64,000 bases of DNA from an uncultured Acetatifactor sp. (GTDB lineage: Bacteria > Bacillota > Clostridia > Lachnospirales > Lachnospiraceae): the NCBI GenBank assembly GCA_947629645.1, contig CANREV010000010.1, positions 1 through 64,000 on the forward strand, given 5' to 3'. The notes under the pieces are model-generated. The model saw nothing but the letters and a program-made list of their open reading frames with translations. It was not told the origin of the DNA and did not search any database. Made by a program: the position numbers and the translations under genes. Below are positions 52,268 through 59,523 of this stretch, in pieces (the stretch's first letter is position 1; each line of letters begins with the position of its first letter).

Positions 52268-52447
52268 ATGTCCAATGGAATACTGCCTGTGATGCCACAG
52301 GTGATGAAACGTCTGTCGGCGGGCAGGAAGACGATTCGCCGTGATATAGATGATCTTACCGATGCGGGGCTGGTTGGACTAAAATATGCAAGAAATTTTA
52401 TTGATGGAATTGCTCGATTTGTGTATAATTTTATGGAAAAGAGATAG
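52268..52447 (+). pseudogene. HTH regulator fragment
   Basis: A 59-codon frame reads RLSAGRKTIRRDIDDLTDAG followed by LVGLKY, which resembles the N-terminal HTH of DeoR/WYL (YafY-type) regulators, where a helix is followed by RxTIxRDIxxLxxAGxxI. Only the HTH part remains; the ligand-binding and WYL domains are absent and the tail (GIARFVYNFMEKR) does not continue them. It sits in the 344-bp gap before the restriction genes and may be the remnant of their regulator. Just downstream, 52505-52594 holds the unidentified peptide frame AIYDIEMSKMDSDIRIMER. Confidence 0.4.
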
Positions 52448-52595
52448 TTGTATTTTCATACGATAATGAAAGGTTCTTCAAGAAGAGATTGGTGATATTT
52501 CTGTCACCGCAATGAATTAAGAAGTGAATCTGAAGCAATTTATGATATTGAGATGTCAAAGATGGATAGCGATATTAGAATAATGGAGAGATGAC

Positions 52596-54290
52596 ATGTT
52601 AAATAATCTGCATGATATAGCGATTTTGGCTCGAAAAAAATATAGGGAAGAATTTAAATCAACGGATGTTATTTTGCCGGAGGTTTTTAAAGAAGCTTTT
52701 GGCACATATCTGAGGAATAATTCTATGGATGTGAGCTATTCGATCTACACGGCTACCGTGACATCATCCCAAAATAAAATTATGTATATTCCTAATCAAT
52801 GGTTTGTTGCCGCGTCCTATATGGTTCCTTATATCAGTGAAATCATAAAATACAAAAACGCTGCAGAGGAAATTGTTGACGGCATTTTGGCAAACGGTAA
52901 AAATAAAAAAGAGTATTTTACCTATATGAAAAATGGCGCTTCGGACGCTGCAATAAAAGAGCTGCGCAAAAGTGCAAAACAATATTTTAGGAGACAACAG
53001 TCAGAGCATATTGATGGGGATGTTGAAAATATTGTGGATTTTATAACGGATTATGAATGGTGGTTTGGCAGTAAAACAGTAGACAGAGGGGATTATTACT
53101 TTTCCCCTGTCTTGTATCTTTTGGGATTGGTAAATGCCTCGCAGGGGTATGTGGCGGAAATTGCTTATTTGCTAACAACTGTGCCTGAACTGACAGTAAC
53201 GGCGAATGATTTGGCTGAAGGTGGCAAACGGATTTCAAATAGTATTGACACGGGAATATCTGCAAATATGTGCGCCCATTCTGTCAGGGCGACAGGCGGA
53301 ATGAATGAAATCGTATATGGTGCACCGGGTACAGGTAAAAGCAGGTATCTGGAAGATAAATATGGAAAGGCGCCACTTACAAGAAGGGTGGTTTTTCATC
53401 CGGAGTATTCTTATTATGATTTTGTCGGGGTGTATAAACCTGTTCCTGTGTATAAAAAATCAGATGAACATTTCGCAACTGTGAGCGGGCGGGAAACAGG
53501 AAGAGGAGAGCCCTATATTGATTACTGTTTTGTACCGGGTCCGTTTATGAAAGTATTAACGGAGGCGTGGCTTGATCCCCAAAATATGCATACTCTTTTA
53601 ATTGAAGAAATAAACAGGGCGGATGTGGCAGCAGTATTTGGGGAGGTTTTTCAACTGCTTGACCGCGATGTAAATGGTGAGAGTGAATACGCATTTGAAC
53701 CATCTGAAGATATAAAAGATTTTTTATGTTCTATTGACGGAATGGAAAAATATATCAGCAGCGGGATAAAAATACCCTCTAATATGAACATTGTTGCAAC
53801 CATGAATAGTGCGGATCAAGGGGTGAAACCGATGGATACCGCGTTTAAAAGAAGATGGAACTTCAAATACATAAAAACAGATATAAAAGGGACTATTTGT
53901 GAAAATGCGGTACTTGTTTATGCTGGGAGACAGGTATATTGGGGTAGATTGATTGAGCTGATTAATAGGAAACTAAGTAACGGTCTGCTTCAGATTGACG
54001 AAGATAAACTGATCGGCCCATTCTTTATCAAACCGGAGGAAATAGGAAAGAAACGGGCAATTGATAAGTTGCTTTTGTACTTATGGGATGATGTACTGCG
54101 TCATTCCAGGGACAGTTTCTTTAACAGTGAAGTAAAGAATTTTGCAGATTTATCAGAAGGTTTTGAAAAGAGTGATGTATTGGATATTTTTCAGGATCCG
54201 GCAGCTTTAAATAAATTGTTTGTTAATGTGGAGTCTGTGATTGACGGTGAAGATGTTGTAGAAGAAACGGAAACAGGAAATGAGGAATAG
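52596..54290 (+). CDS. McrB-like AAA+ NTPase subunit of a restriction system
   Basis: A 564-residue protein. The N-terminal 230 residues are a specificity-type region without strong motifs. The AAA+ core starts with Walker A GAPGTGKS (residues 242-249), continues with the Walker B LLIEEINRADVAAVFGE (acidic pair E337-E338) and the sensor segment MNIVATMNSADQGVKPMDTA followed by FKRRW. This arrangement is diagnostic of McrB/LlaJI.R1-type proteins that translocate DNA and drive a partner nuclease. GGAGAGATGAC precedes the ATG. It is followed after 3 bp by its nuclease partner. Confidence 0.9.
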   Translation: MLNNLHDIAILARKKYREEFKSTDVILPEVFKEAFGTYLRNNSMDVSYSIYTATVTSSQNKIMYIPNQWFVAASYMVPYISEIIKYKNAAEEIVDGILANGKNKKEYFTYMKNGASDAAIKELRKSAKQYFRRQQSEHIDGDVENIVDFITDYEWWFGSKTVDRGDYYFSPVLYLLGLVNASQGYVAEIAYLLTTVPELTVTANDLAEGGKRISNSIDTGISANMCAHSVRATGGMNEIVYGAPGTGKSRYLEDKYGKAPLTRRVVFHPEYSYYDFVGVYKPVPVYKKSDEHFATVSGRETGRGEPYIDYCFVPGPFMKVLTEAWLDPQNMHTLLIEEINRADVAAVFGEVFQLLDRDVNGESEYAFEPSEDIKDFLCSIDGMEKYISSGIKIPSNMNIVATMNSADQGVKPMDTAFKRRWNFKYIKTDIKGTICENAVLVYAGRQVYWGRLIELINRKLSNGLLQIDEDKLIGPFFIKPEEIGKKRAIDKLLLYLWDDVLRHSRDSFFNSEVKNFADLSEGFEKSDVLDIFQDPAALNKLFVNVESVIDGEDVVEETETGNEE

Positions 54291-54293
54291 GTT

Positions 54294-55574
54294 ATGTTTA
54301 CGGATCCGATTTGTCTTAATGACTCTATGTGTTATAACTTAAACAGGTATCCGCAGATATCAGATTTTCTGAAATACTATCCTGACATTTGCAGAGTTTA
54401 CGAAAGTTCCTTTCAATTTAGGTTTACAGGTGTTTTAATTATTAATGATATTCCTGTTATTTTGTTCCCTAAAAATTATGATATACCGGAAAGTGCGATG
54501 GAAAAATTTAAGCATGCCGGGATTTTTGTGAAGGTCTTGTTACGGTATCGTGACGAGCCGTATCATGCTGAGTCAGAAAATCAATTGCTGTATGGTTGCG
54601 GAAGCGATAATGCGAGGATAGCGGTGGCATTTCAAATTTTAGAGGATTATTTAGCCAATGGCATTTTGGAAAGAGAACAGATCTCGCTTTCTCATACAAA
54701 AAGCGGGAGAACTGACTGGGGCGCAACAATTCATACAACCATTCCGATGGTGAATCATCGACAGATACTATATGATGATACGATGATTCGTATCAGGAAA
54801 AAGGATGAGGAAAATCTGATCAGAAAAATCCATCAATATGTTGTGCATGAAGTAATCAGCATGTGGGGGTGGATGTATGATGTGAGTATGCCGGCTAATC
54901 TGTCAGATGCTGCATGTTTGCCTTGCCGGGAGAGGGATGCCATTGTTGCTTTATGTAATGAGTTAAAGCAAACATACATTCAGCGGGAGATAAGACTGAT
55001 AAAAAATATGATTTTATATCTGACCGCAAAATCCGGTTTGGAAAACAGAATGAATCAGGAAATTTTGGGAACACAATATTTTAGCTTTGTATGGGAGGCT
55101 GTATGTGGATATCTGTTTCATAATAAATATTTAATGATCAGGGAGATTATCCCACAACCGGAGTGGGAGGGGATTGATGGGAAAATATCCCAGCGGCCGG
55201 ATATTTTATCTGTTGAGGCGGAAACATTATATATCTTGGACGCAAAATATTACGATTACAATATTAATCTTCCCGGATGGCATGATGTGGTGAAACAGAT
55301 GTTTTACAGACATACAATCGTTCACAATTTAAATAGTAAAATTGGGAAAAAATTACTTCCGAATGTATGTGCGGTTAAAAATGTGTTTCTTTTTCCGGGT
55401 GAAGAATCTGAACGACTGAAATATCTGGGATGTGTTAAGGTGAAAGAGGATCCTGAGCTTGGAGAGGTTAAAGCCTATGCCATCAATCAGTGGGATGCCA
55501 TGAAGACATATGCATATAGAAATAATGACGGATACAGGGACGAGTTATTTGAAATTTTAAAACGGACCTGTTAA
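54294..55574 (+). CDS. LlaJI/McrC-type restriction endonuclease subunit
   Basis: A 426-residue protein. The C-terminal half carries a PD-(D/E)xK nuclease core: D303 in RPDILSVEAETLYIL and D316-A-K318 in DAKYYDYN, followed by the LPGWHDVVKQMFYRHT helix. The N-terminal half resembles the LlaJI/McrC coupling region. It starts 3 bp after the McrB-like gene, so the two form one unit. LlaJI in Lactococcus needs two methyltransferases, and none is visible here, so the pair may act as a modification-dependent (type IV-like) system, or the modification genes may lie elsewhere. Confidence 0.86.
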   Translation: MFTDPICLNDSMCYNLNRYPQISDFLKYYPDICRVYESSFQFRFTGVLIINDIPVILFPKNYDIPESAMEKFKHAGIFVKVLLRYRDEPYHAESENQLLYGCGSDNARIAVAFQILEDYLANGILEREQISLSHTKSGRTDWGATIHTTIPMVNHRQILYDDTMIRIRKKDEENLIRKIHQYVVHEVISMWGWMYDVSMPANLSDAACLPCRERDAIVALCNELKQTYIQREIRLIKNMILYLTAKSGLENRMNQEILGTQYFSFVWEAVCGYLFHNKYLMIREIIPQPEWEGIDGKISQRPDILSVEAETLYILDAKYYDYNINLPGWHDVVKQMFYRHTIVHNLNSKIGKKLLPNVCAVKNVFLFPGEESERLKYLGCVKVKEDPELGEVKAYAINQWDAMKTYAYRNNDGYRDELFEILKRTC

Positions 55575-55675
55575 GTTTTCATTTTTTTCAGTTCCTCGTC
55601 CGCCTTCCCGTCCATCGTCCTGTGAGAATCGGCAATACAGGGCGGTAATCTCTTTTTGCTGTTGACAGGGTAATG
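55570..55675 (-). pseudogene. N-terminal remnant of a large serine recombinase
   Basis: On the minus strand one frame reads QQQKEITALYCRFSQDDGRE, the typical start of TndX/Tn-type large serine recombinases (ITALYxRLSxDDxxEG). After 25 residues it runs into the end of the restriction gene without the rest of the protein. Only this fragment survives, marking the former end of a mobile element. The remaining part of 55575-56070 has no gene I can support; a plus-strand frame with EKPLIMSGQSAALFKSV-like sequence is unassigned. Confidence 0.55.
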
Positions 55676-56064
55676 CACTGCAAGGTAATTGCAGATGGGT
55701 ATGCTGTGGGAGCGGCTCCGCAGAGCGAATGTAAGGCTGCTCGCAGTCAATGAGGGCGTGGACACAGGTTCGGGATTCGATGATGATTTTGCATCAAAAC
55801 TACCTGAAGCGACCGCAGTATAAGAAATTGATGAAAAAGCCTCTCATTATGTCTGGACAAAGTGCGGCGCTTTTTAAGTCTGTCGGCGGATTTTTCTGGA
55901 TTTGGGCAAAAAAACAGAGCGTTCGATGTCACTCGAATGATCAGTAAAAGACGGCTTTTCGGGGCGGCTTTGGAGCATTTTTGGCTCTGTGCGCCCCTTG
56001 CAAAAGGTGAGCAAGGAAACGATACCTCTTTCCGTAATTTTCTCAAATACACGTTTTAGGGCGT

Positions 56065-56101
56065 AAAAAAGCGCCTATTCTCAAAGATTGAAAATAGGCG
56101 C
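56065..56101 (-). terminator. Terminator of the sigma-factor fusion gene
   Basis: Read on the minus strand, GCGCCTATT / AATAGGCGC is followed by a run of T (TTTTTT) 35 bp after the stop of the sigma-fusion gene. Confidence 0.8.
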
Positions 56102-56135
56102 ATGGTGATTTTATAAAAGAATGAGAGCGGTATCT

Positions 56136-57407
56136 TTAGAGAATATAATCGGTGATGCAATCGTACCAATGCACATAGGTCGTGCCGTTTACGGTAAGTC
56201 TGTCGTTTTCCGGCAGCTGTTCGCTCCACGGTGCTTTATAGCGGTCGATCGCCCAATCGTCACGATTGAATCTGCGCCACAGAATCGTCCTTCCGTTCTT
56301 ATCCAGAAACTGTTCGGACACTACGCCGCAATTATAGGTTTCAACATCCATCACACAGACAGTATCATAGCTTTTGCCGCCAATCGTGACGGTGTATCTT
56401 CCGACAATATCCAAAAGAAAATCTTTTTCGGCGGCTGTAACTACGCTGCCGACTCTTTTAATATCCCCCTTGGACGCCAGATTTGTTTCATTGCCGCAGT
56501 TATCTTCGCCAAAACCCCAGTTCGGCAGAAATTCGTCACCATCGAGGAAAGTAATATAATTCCGGATATCTCCATCGTTCCGGACTGTTGCAAGATAACG
56601 GCAATGCGTGTCGGTGAGCTGTGCGACAAAAGTGCGTTCGATCACGTTGTTTTTATCCGAACAGGACGCTTCACGGGCAGTCAGCTCTACGCCTTCGATG
56701 CCGTGAACCTTTGCTTTTCCGGTAACCTGCATATCGTATATATGGCTGCACTTTCGGGATGGTATATCATACATGCCCCATGACAGCTTTTCCCCAGGCT
56801 TCGGCACCAGAAACCATCCCATAAGCTCTTCCCATTTTACAGCAAAGGGCGCATCTGTCCTTGCTTCAATCTTATATTCGGGTATCAATTCAGGCAACTT
56901 TTTCATATTGATTTCTCCTTTCGATACTTCAGTGCGATACGGATACTTATTTTTGAAGTTTCGCTTTGCTGTGTGCAGTCTGCTTTTTACCGTTCCCACA
57001 GGGATGTTCAGCCGTTTTGCGATTTCCGATTGGGGCATCTCTTTCCAGAAGGAAAGATAAAGGATCTGCTTATCCTTATCTTCGAGTAAATCCAGCGTTT
57101 CCCTTACAACGTTGACCACGGAAACACCGTATCTGCTGTCTGACAGCTCACTGCCTGACAACTCATCAATCGGGATTTCATACTGATTTGCTTTTTTTCG
57201 GAAATAATCATTGCATTTGTTTCTTGCAATGCTGATGATCCATGCTTTAAACGAACTTTTTTCCTTCAACTGGGGAAACTTCCGATATGCTGTAAGAAAT
57301 ACTTCCTGCAGCACATCGTCCGCATCTTCCTTTGAAGGCATTCGAAATCTCACAAAGCGTTCCACGGATACGTGTTCTGTTCCCAGCAATTTTTCAAACT
57401 CATCCAT
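56136..57407 (-). CDS. ECF sigma factor fused to a C-terminal domain of unknown function
   Basis: A 423-residue protein. Residues 1-165 are a complete sigma-70 factor: region 2 with EDADDVLQEVFLTAYRKF and SFKAWIISIARNKCNDYFRK, and region 4 with QSEIAKRLNIPVGTVKSRLH. Residues 168-423 are a separate domain (PEYKIEARTDAPFAVKWEEL, WGMYDIPSRKCSHIYDMQVT) of unknown function. Met168 is preceded by an in-frame ribosome binding site (AAAGGAGAAAT, about 56911-56919), so the second part may also be made alone. The start MDEFEKLLGTEH follows AAAGGAGGTGGTGAT. No anti-sigma gene is adjacent. Confidence 0.85.
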   Translation of the reverse strand: MDEFEKLLGTEHVSVERFVRFRMPSKEDADDVLQEVFLTAYRKFPQLKEKSSFKAWIISIARNKCNDYFRKKANQYEIPIDELSGSELSDSRYGVSVVNVVRETLDLLEDKDKQILYLSFWKEMPQSEIAKRLNIPVGTVKSRLHTAKRNFKNKYPYRTEVSKGEINMKKLPELIPEYKIEARTDAPFAVKWEELMGWFLVPKPGEKLSWGMYDIPSRKCSHIYDMQVTGKAKVHGIEGVELTAREASCSDKNNVIERTFVAQLTDTHCRYLATVRNDGDIRNYITFLDGDEFLPNWGFGEDNCGNETNLASKGDIKRVGSVVTAAEKDFLLDIVGRYTVTIGGKSYDTVCVMDVETYNCGVVSEQFLDKNGRTILWRRFNRDDWAIDRYKAPWSEQLPENDRLTVNGTTYVHWYDCITDYIL

Positions 57408-57589
57408 ATCACCACCTCCTTTTTGCCTATGCATGATGAAAACCGGTTTTCACTTATATAGACGGGAATCGGTGTCAAAAGGTTCATTTTTGAAGGTTAT
57501 TTCATAAAAATGCTGCCCGTGTAACGCAGGCGGCGCAAACCAATGAGTTTTTTCCGATATCCTGTGCGGAGTTTTATCGGGCCTGTTTT

Positions 57590-57650
57590 ATTGCTGCGTA
57601 CAGGGCGGCAATTTGTCTGTTCATCGTGTAATCCTCCAAAATAACTCCGG
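57590..57650 (-). other. Possible recombinase start fragment
   Basis: On the minus strand a GGAGG site precedes the 16-codon frame MNRQIAALYAAIKQAR, like the first residues of serine recombinases (MNRxIAALYxRxS). It stops after 16 codons. Together with the remnant at 55570 it suggests recombinase debris. Low certainty. Confidence 0.25.
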
Positions 57651-57728
57651 CTGGGACAGGATCACGGAGATGAAGTCCTATGAGTGGGATGCGGGCAGAT
57701 TGATAGTTGTTTTCAGAGGTGGAGAAAA

Positions 57729-57768
57729 GGATCTGCATTTCATGTTGTATGAAGTGCAGATCTTTTTT
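57729..57768 (+). terminator. Terminator-like hairpin in the remnant region
   Basis: GATCTGCATTTCAT / ATGAAGTGCAGATC with a 5-nt loop and T6 after it. The upstream gene it once served is no longer recognisable. Confidence 0.7.
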
Positions 57769-57779
57769 CTTTGCGTTCC

Positions 57780-57837
57780 ATGACACCATGCTGCCGGAGA
57801 TCAACGGATATGAATTACTGGAGTATATAAAGCCCCT
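57780..57837 (+). pseudogene. Response regulator receiver fragment
   Basis: The frame encodes HDTMLPEINGYELLEYIKPL, which matches the phosphoacceptor region of OmpR-type receivers (xxDIMLPxxNGYELLExI). Nothing before or after fits a receiver domain. It is joined directly to a RhuM-like fragment. Confidence 0.6.
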
Positions 57838-58021
57838 TGAAAAATCAGAAATAAGATACAGGATGGTAAAATCAAGGCGGGGCGTTGAGTTCAGGCGTTA
57901 GGCTGATTCTGTATTGAAAGAATACATAATCAAGGGATATTCTGTGAATTATAACCGCATGAATCAGCTAAATGAGGTAATACGGATCATGAAAAGTAAT
58001 GCGTTCGGGAAGCATCTGTAA
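57838..58021 (+). pseudogene. RhuM-family protein fragment with a nonsense codon
   Basis: The frame continues SEIRYRMVKSRRGVEFRR, then TAG (57899-57901), then ADSVLKEYIIKGYSVNYNRM. In RhuM-type virulence proteins this is a continuous stretch with Trp (TGG) at the stop position (RxWAxxVLKEYxIKGYxxN). A single G-to-A change explains the stop. The fragment ends at 58019-58021. It has no start of its own and is fused to the receiver fragment. Confidence 0.65.
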
Positions 58022-58063
58022 ATGTAAAATAGAGAGAAAAATCTATTGTTACAGGAGGCAGTT

Positions 58064-58900
58064 ATGGAAAATGTGATCACACAGGAAGCTTTGCAGAGGT
58101 TTGCCGCTTATCTGCGGCGGGAGGAGAAAAGTACGGGGACGGTAGAAAAATATCTTCGGGACACGGCGGGATTTGCCGCCCACATGGACGGCGCGCCCGT
58201 CACAAAGGAGTCCGCAGCCGCCTGGCGGGACGAGCTTCTCGCTCGGGGCTATGCGCCAGTAACCGTCAACTCCATGGTGGCGGCAGTGAACGCCCTGCTG
58301 CGGTTTCTGGGCTGGGAGGACTGTCGGGTGAAGTCTCTGCGGCTCCAGAGGCGGGCGTTTCGGGATCCGTCTCGGGAGCTGAGCAGAGAAGAGTATGAGC
58401 GTCTGGTGGCGGCCGCCCAGGGCAATCCTCGGCTGGCGCTGCTTTTGGAGGCTATCTGTGGTACGGGCATCCGTGTCTCGGAGGTAAAGTATCTCACCGT
58501 GGAGGCGGCGAAAGCGGGCCGCGCGGATATCTTTCTGAAAGGGAAGGTGCGGACGATCCTGATTCCCGGAAAGCTCTGCCGGAAGCTTCTGCAGTACGCC
58601 CGAAAACAAAAGACCGCCTCCGGAGAGATCTTTCTCACCGGAAGCGGAAAAAGTCTGAACAGGCGGCAGATCTGGGCGGAGATGAAAGCCCTCTGCGGGA
58701 AAGCGGGGGTGGAGGCGAGCAAGGTGTTTCCACACAATCTGCGGCACCTGTTCGCTCGGACGTTCTACGAAGTCACTCGGGATATCGTGCGGCTGTCCGA
58801 TGTGCTGGGGCACTCGTCCGTTGAGACGACCCGAATCTACCTGGTCTCCACTGGGGCGGAGCACGCCCGAATCATGGAGCGGCTGGGGCTGGTTTCGTAG
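58064..58900 (+). CDS. Tyrosine recombinase, candidate DNA invertase
   Basis: A 278-residue phage-integrase-family protein of the XerC/D size class. A SAM-like N-terminal core-binding domain (about 1-90, FAAYLRREEKSTGTVEKYLR) precedes the catalytic domain. The active site is complete: R137 (GTGIRVSEVKYL), H224-x-x-R227 (PHNLRHLF), H250 (VLGHSSVETT) and Y259 (RIYLVS). The start follows AGGAGGCAGTT. Its stop is 3 bp before a 26-bp inverted repeat that bounds a promoter-bearing segment. The gene is GC-rich compared with the remnants upstream, as is the protein gene downstream. It could also be a Xer-like or element integrase, but the context favours inversion of the adjacent segment. Confidence 0.9.
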   Translation: MENVITQEALQRFAAYLRREEKSTGTVEKYLRDTAGFAAHMDGAPVTKESAAAWRDELLARGYAPVTVNSMVAAVNALLRFLGWEDCRVKSLRLQRRAFRDPSRELSREEYERLVAAAQGNPRLALLLEAICGTGIRVSEVKYLTVEAAKAGRADIFLKGKVRTILIPGKLCRKLLQYARKQKTASGEIFLTGSGKSLNRRQIWAEMKALCGKAGVEASKVFPHNLRHLFARTFYEVTRDIVRLSDVLGHSSVETTRIYLVSTGAEHARIMERLGLVS

Positions 58901-58903
58901 TGT

Positions 58904-58929
58904 ATCACAAAACAATTATTTTGTCCAAA
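58904..58929 (-). repeat. Left 26-bp inverted repeat of the putative invertible segment
   Basis: A perfect reverse complement of 59340-59365. The core ACAAAATAATTGTTTTG on the minus strand is itself a near-palindrome, as expected for a tyrosine-recombinase crossover site with two binding arms. It begins 3 bp after the recombinase stop codon. Confidence 0.92.
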
Positions 58930-59159
58930 GCGTCCGTGCGCTTCCCGGACAAGCCGCCGCAGGCACGCTTCCGCTATATAACGCCCGCAGCGGTACATAA
59001 CGCGCCATAGTACGGCGCATAAGTACCTGAGGCGCTAAAATGCCCTGCGCGCGGTCTTTTCTGGATCGTGCACAGGGCTGCACAAAAAAGTTTAAAACGC
59101 CTAGCTTCGGAAGGAGGGAAGGAAACTTCGGGAACGGCAAATGGCTATAAAAGGATACA

Positions 59160-59202
59160 ACGACCAGAGCCGCAAAGAATAGTCGTCTGCGGCTCTGGTC
59201 GT
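59160..59202. terminator. Strong 15-bp hairpin inside the invertible segment
   Basis: ACGACCAGAGCCGCA / TGCGGCTCTGGTCGT with a 13-nt loop. The following T run is broken (CCTGCCCTTTTCC), so it may be a terminator insulating the recombinase side from the promoter side, or a structural element. Confidence 0.6.
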
Positions 59203-59267
59203 CCTGCCCTTTTCCTGTCTTTTCCTATTTTATTCGACTTTTTATGCCATTTCCAAAGATACCCCTA

Positions 59268-59296
59268 TTGAATTTTGAAAACGCATGTAGTAAAAT
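59268..59296 (+). promoter_or_regulatory. Candidate sigma-A promoter inside the invertible segment
   Basis: TTGAAT (59268-59273), a 17-nt spacer and TAAAAT (59291-59296), directed toward the secreted protein gene at 59524. The expected start of transcription (about 59303) is inside the segment, so inversion would disconnect it. This window would represent the ON orientation. Confidence 0.6.
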
Positions 59297-59339
59297 CCAT
59301 TTTATAAGAAGGTCTCCCAAAGCAGGAAGCCTAGGCTCT

Positions 59340-59365
59340 TTTGGACAAAATAATTGTTTTGTGAT
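59340..59365 (+). repeat. Right 26-bp inverted repeat of the putative invertible segment
   Basis: It is the perfect inverse of 58904-58929 and contains the core ACAAAATAATTGTTTTG followed by TGAT. It lies 158 bp before the start codon of the downstream secreted protein gene. Confidence 0.92.
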
Positions 59366-59389
59366 CAAAGTCCCGGCACGGTGGTCACA

Positions 59390-59410
59390 ACAAAATAATT
59401 GTTTTGGGAT
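59390..59410 (+). repeat. Third copy of the recombination-site core
   Basis: ACAAAATAATTGTTTTGGGA plus T matches the right repeat (59345-59365) in 20 of 21 positions and has the same orientation, starting 45 bp further on. The surrounding sequence is not shared, so only the core is repeated. Confidence 0.85.
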
Positions 59411-59523
59411 AAACGTCTGGCGCACCTTGCGGCAGGTCGTCAGGCGCACCGCTTAGTAACGGAGCGAGGCGCTCCGGCATTTGATAGATTAGGATGGCTG
59501 CATATTCAAAGGAGGCTTTTGGT

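Larger units (their letters stand above)
58930..59339. other. Putative invertible segment carrying a promoter and hairpins
   Basis: This 410-bp stretch lies between the inverted repeats and has no convincing gene. It contains a nested stem-loop at 58992-59028 (GGTAC / GTACC around GCGCC / GGCGC), a 15-bp perfect stem at 59160-59202, and a sigma-A-like promoter at 59268-59296 reading right. A possible 13-codon frame (MAIKGYNDQSRKE) at 59140-59181 has a poorly placed AGGAGG and is not called. Inversion would point the promoter back at the recombinase gene. Confidence 0.7.

Noticed and set aside
55750..56059. Two overlapping plus-strand frames between the restriction genes and the sigma factor fusion
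   Set aside because: They have no ribosome binding site and no recognisable domain, and they lie in degraded sequence between remnants.
59140..59181. Short frame MAIKGYNDQSRKE inside the putative invertible segment
   Set aside because: The AGGAGG lies too far from the ATG, the frame is only 13 codons and it overlaps a hairpin stem, so it is not supported as a gene.
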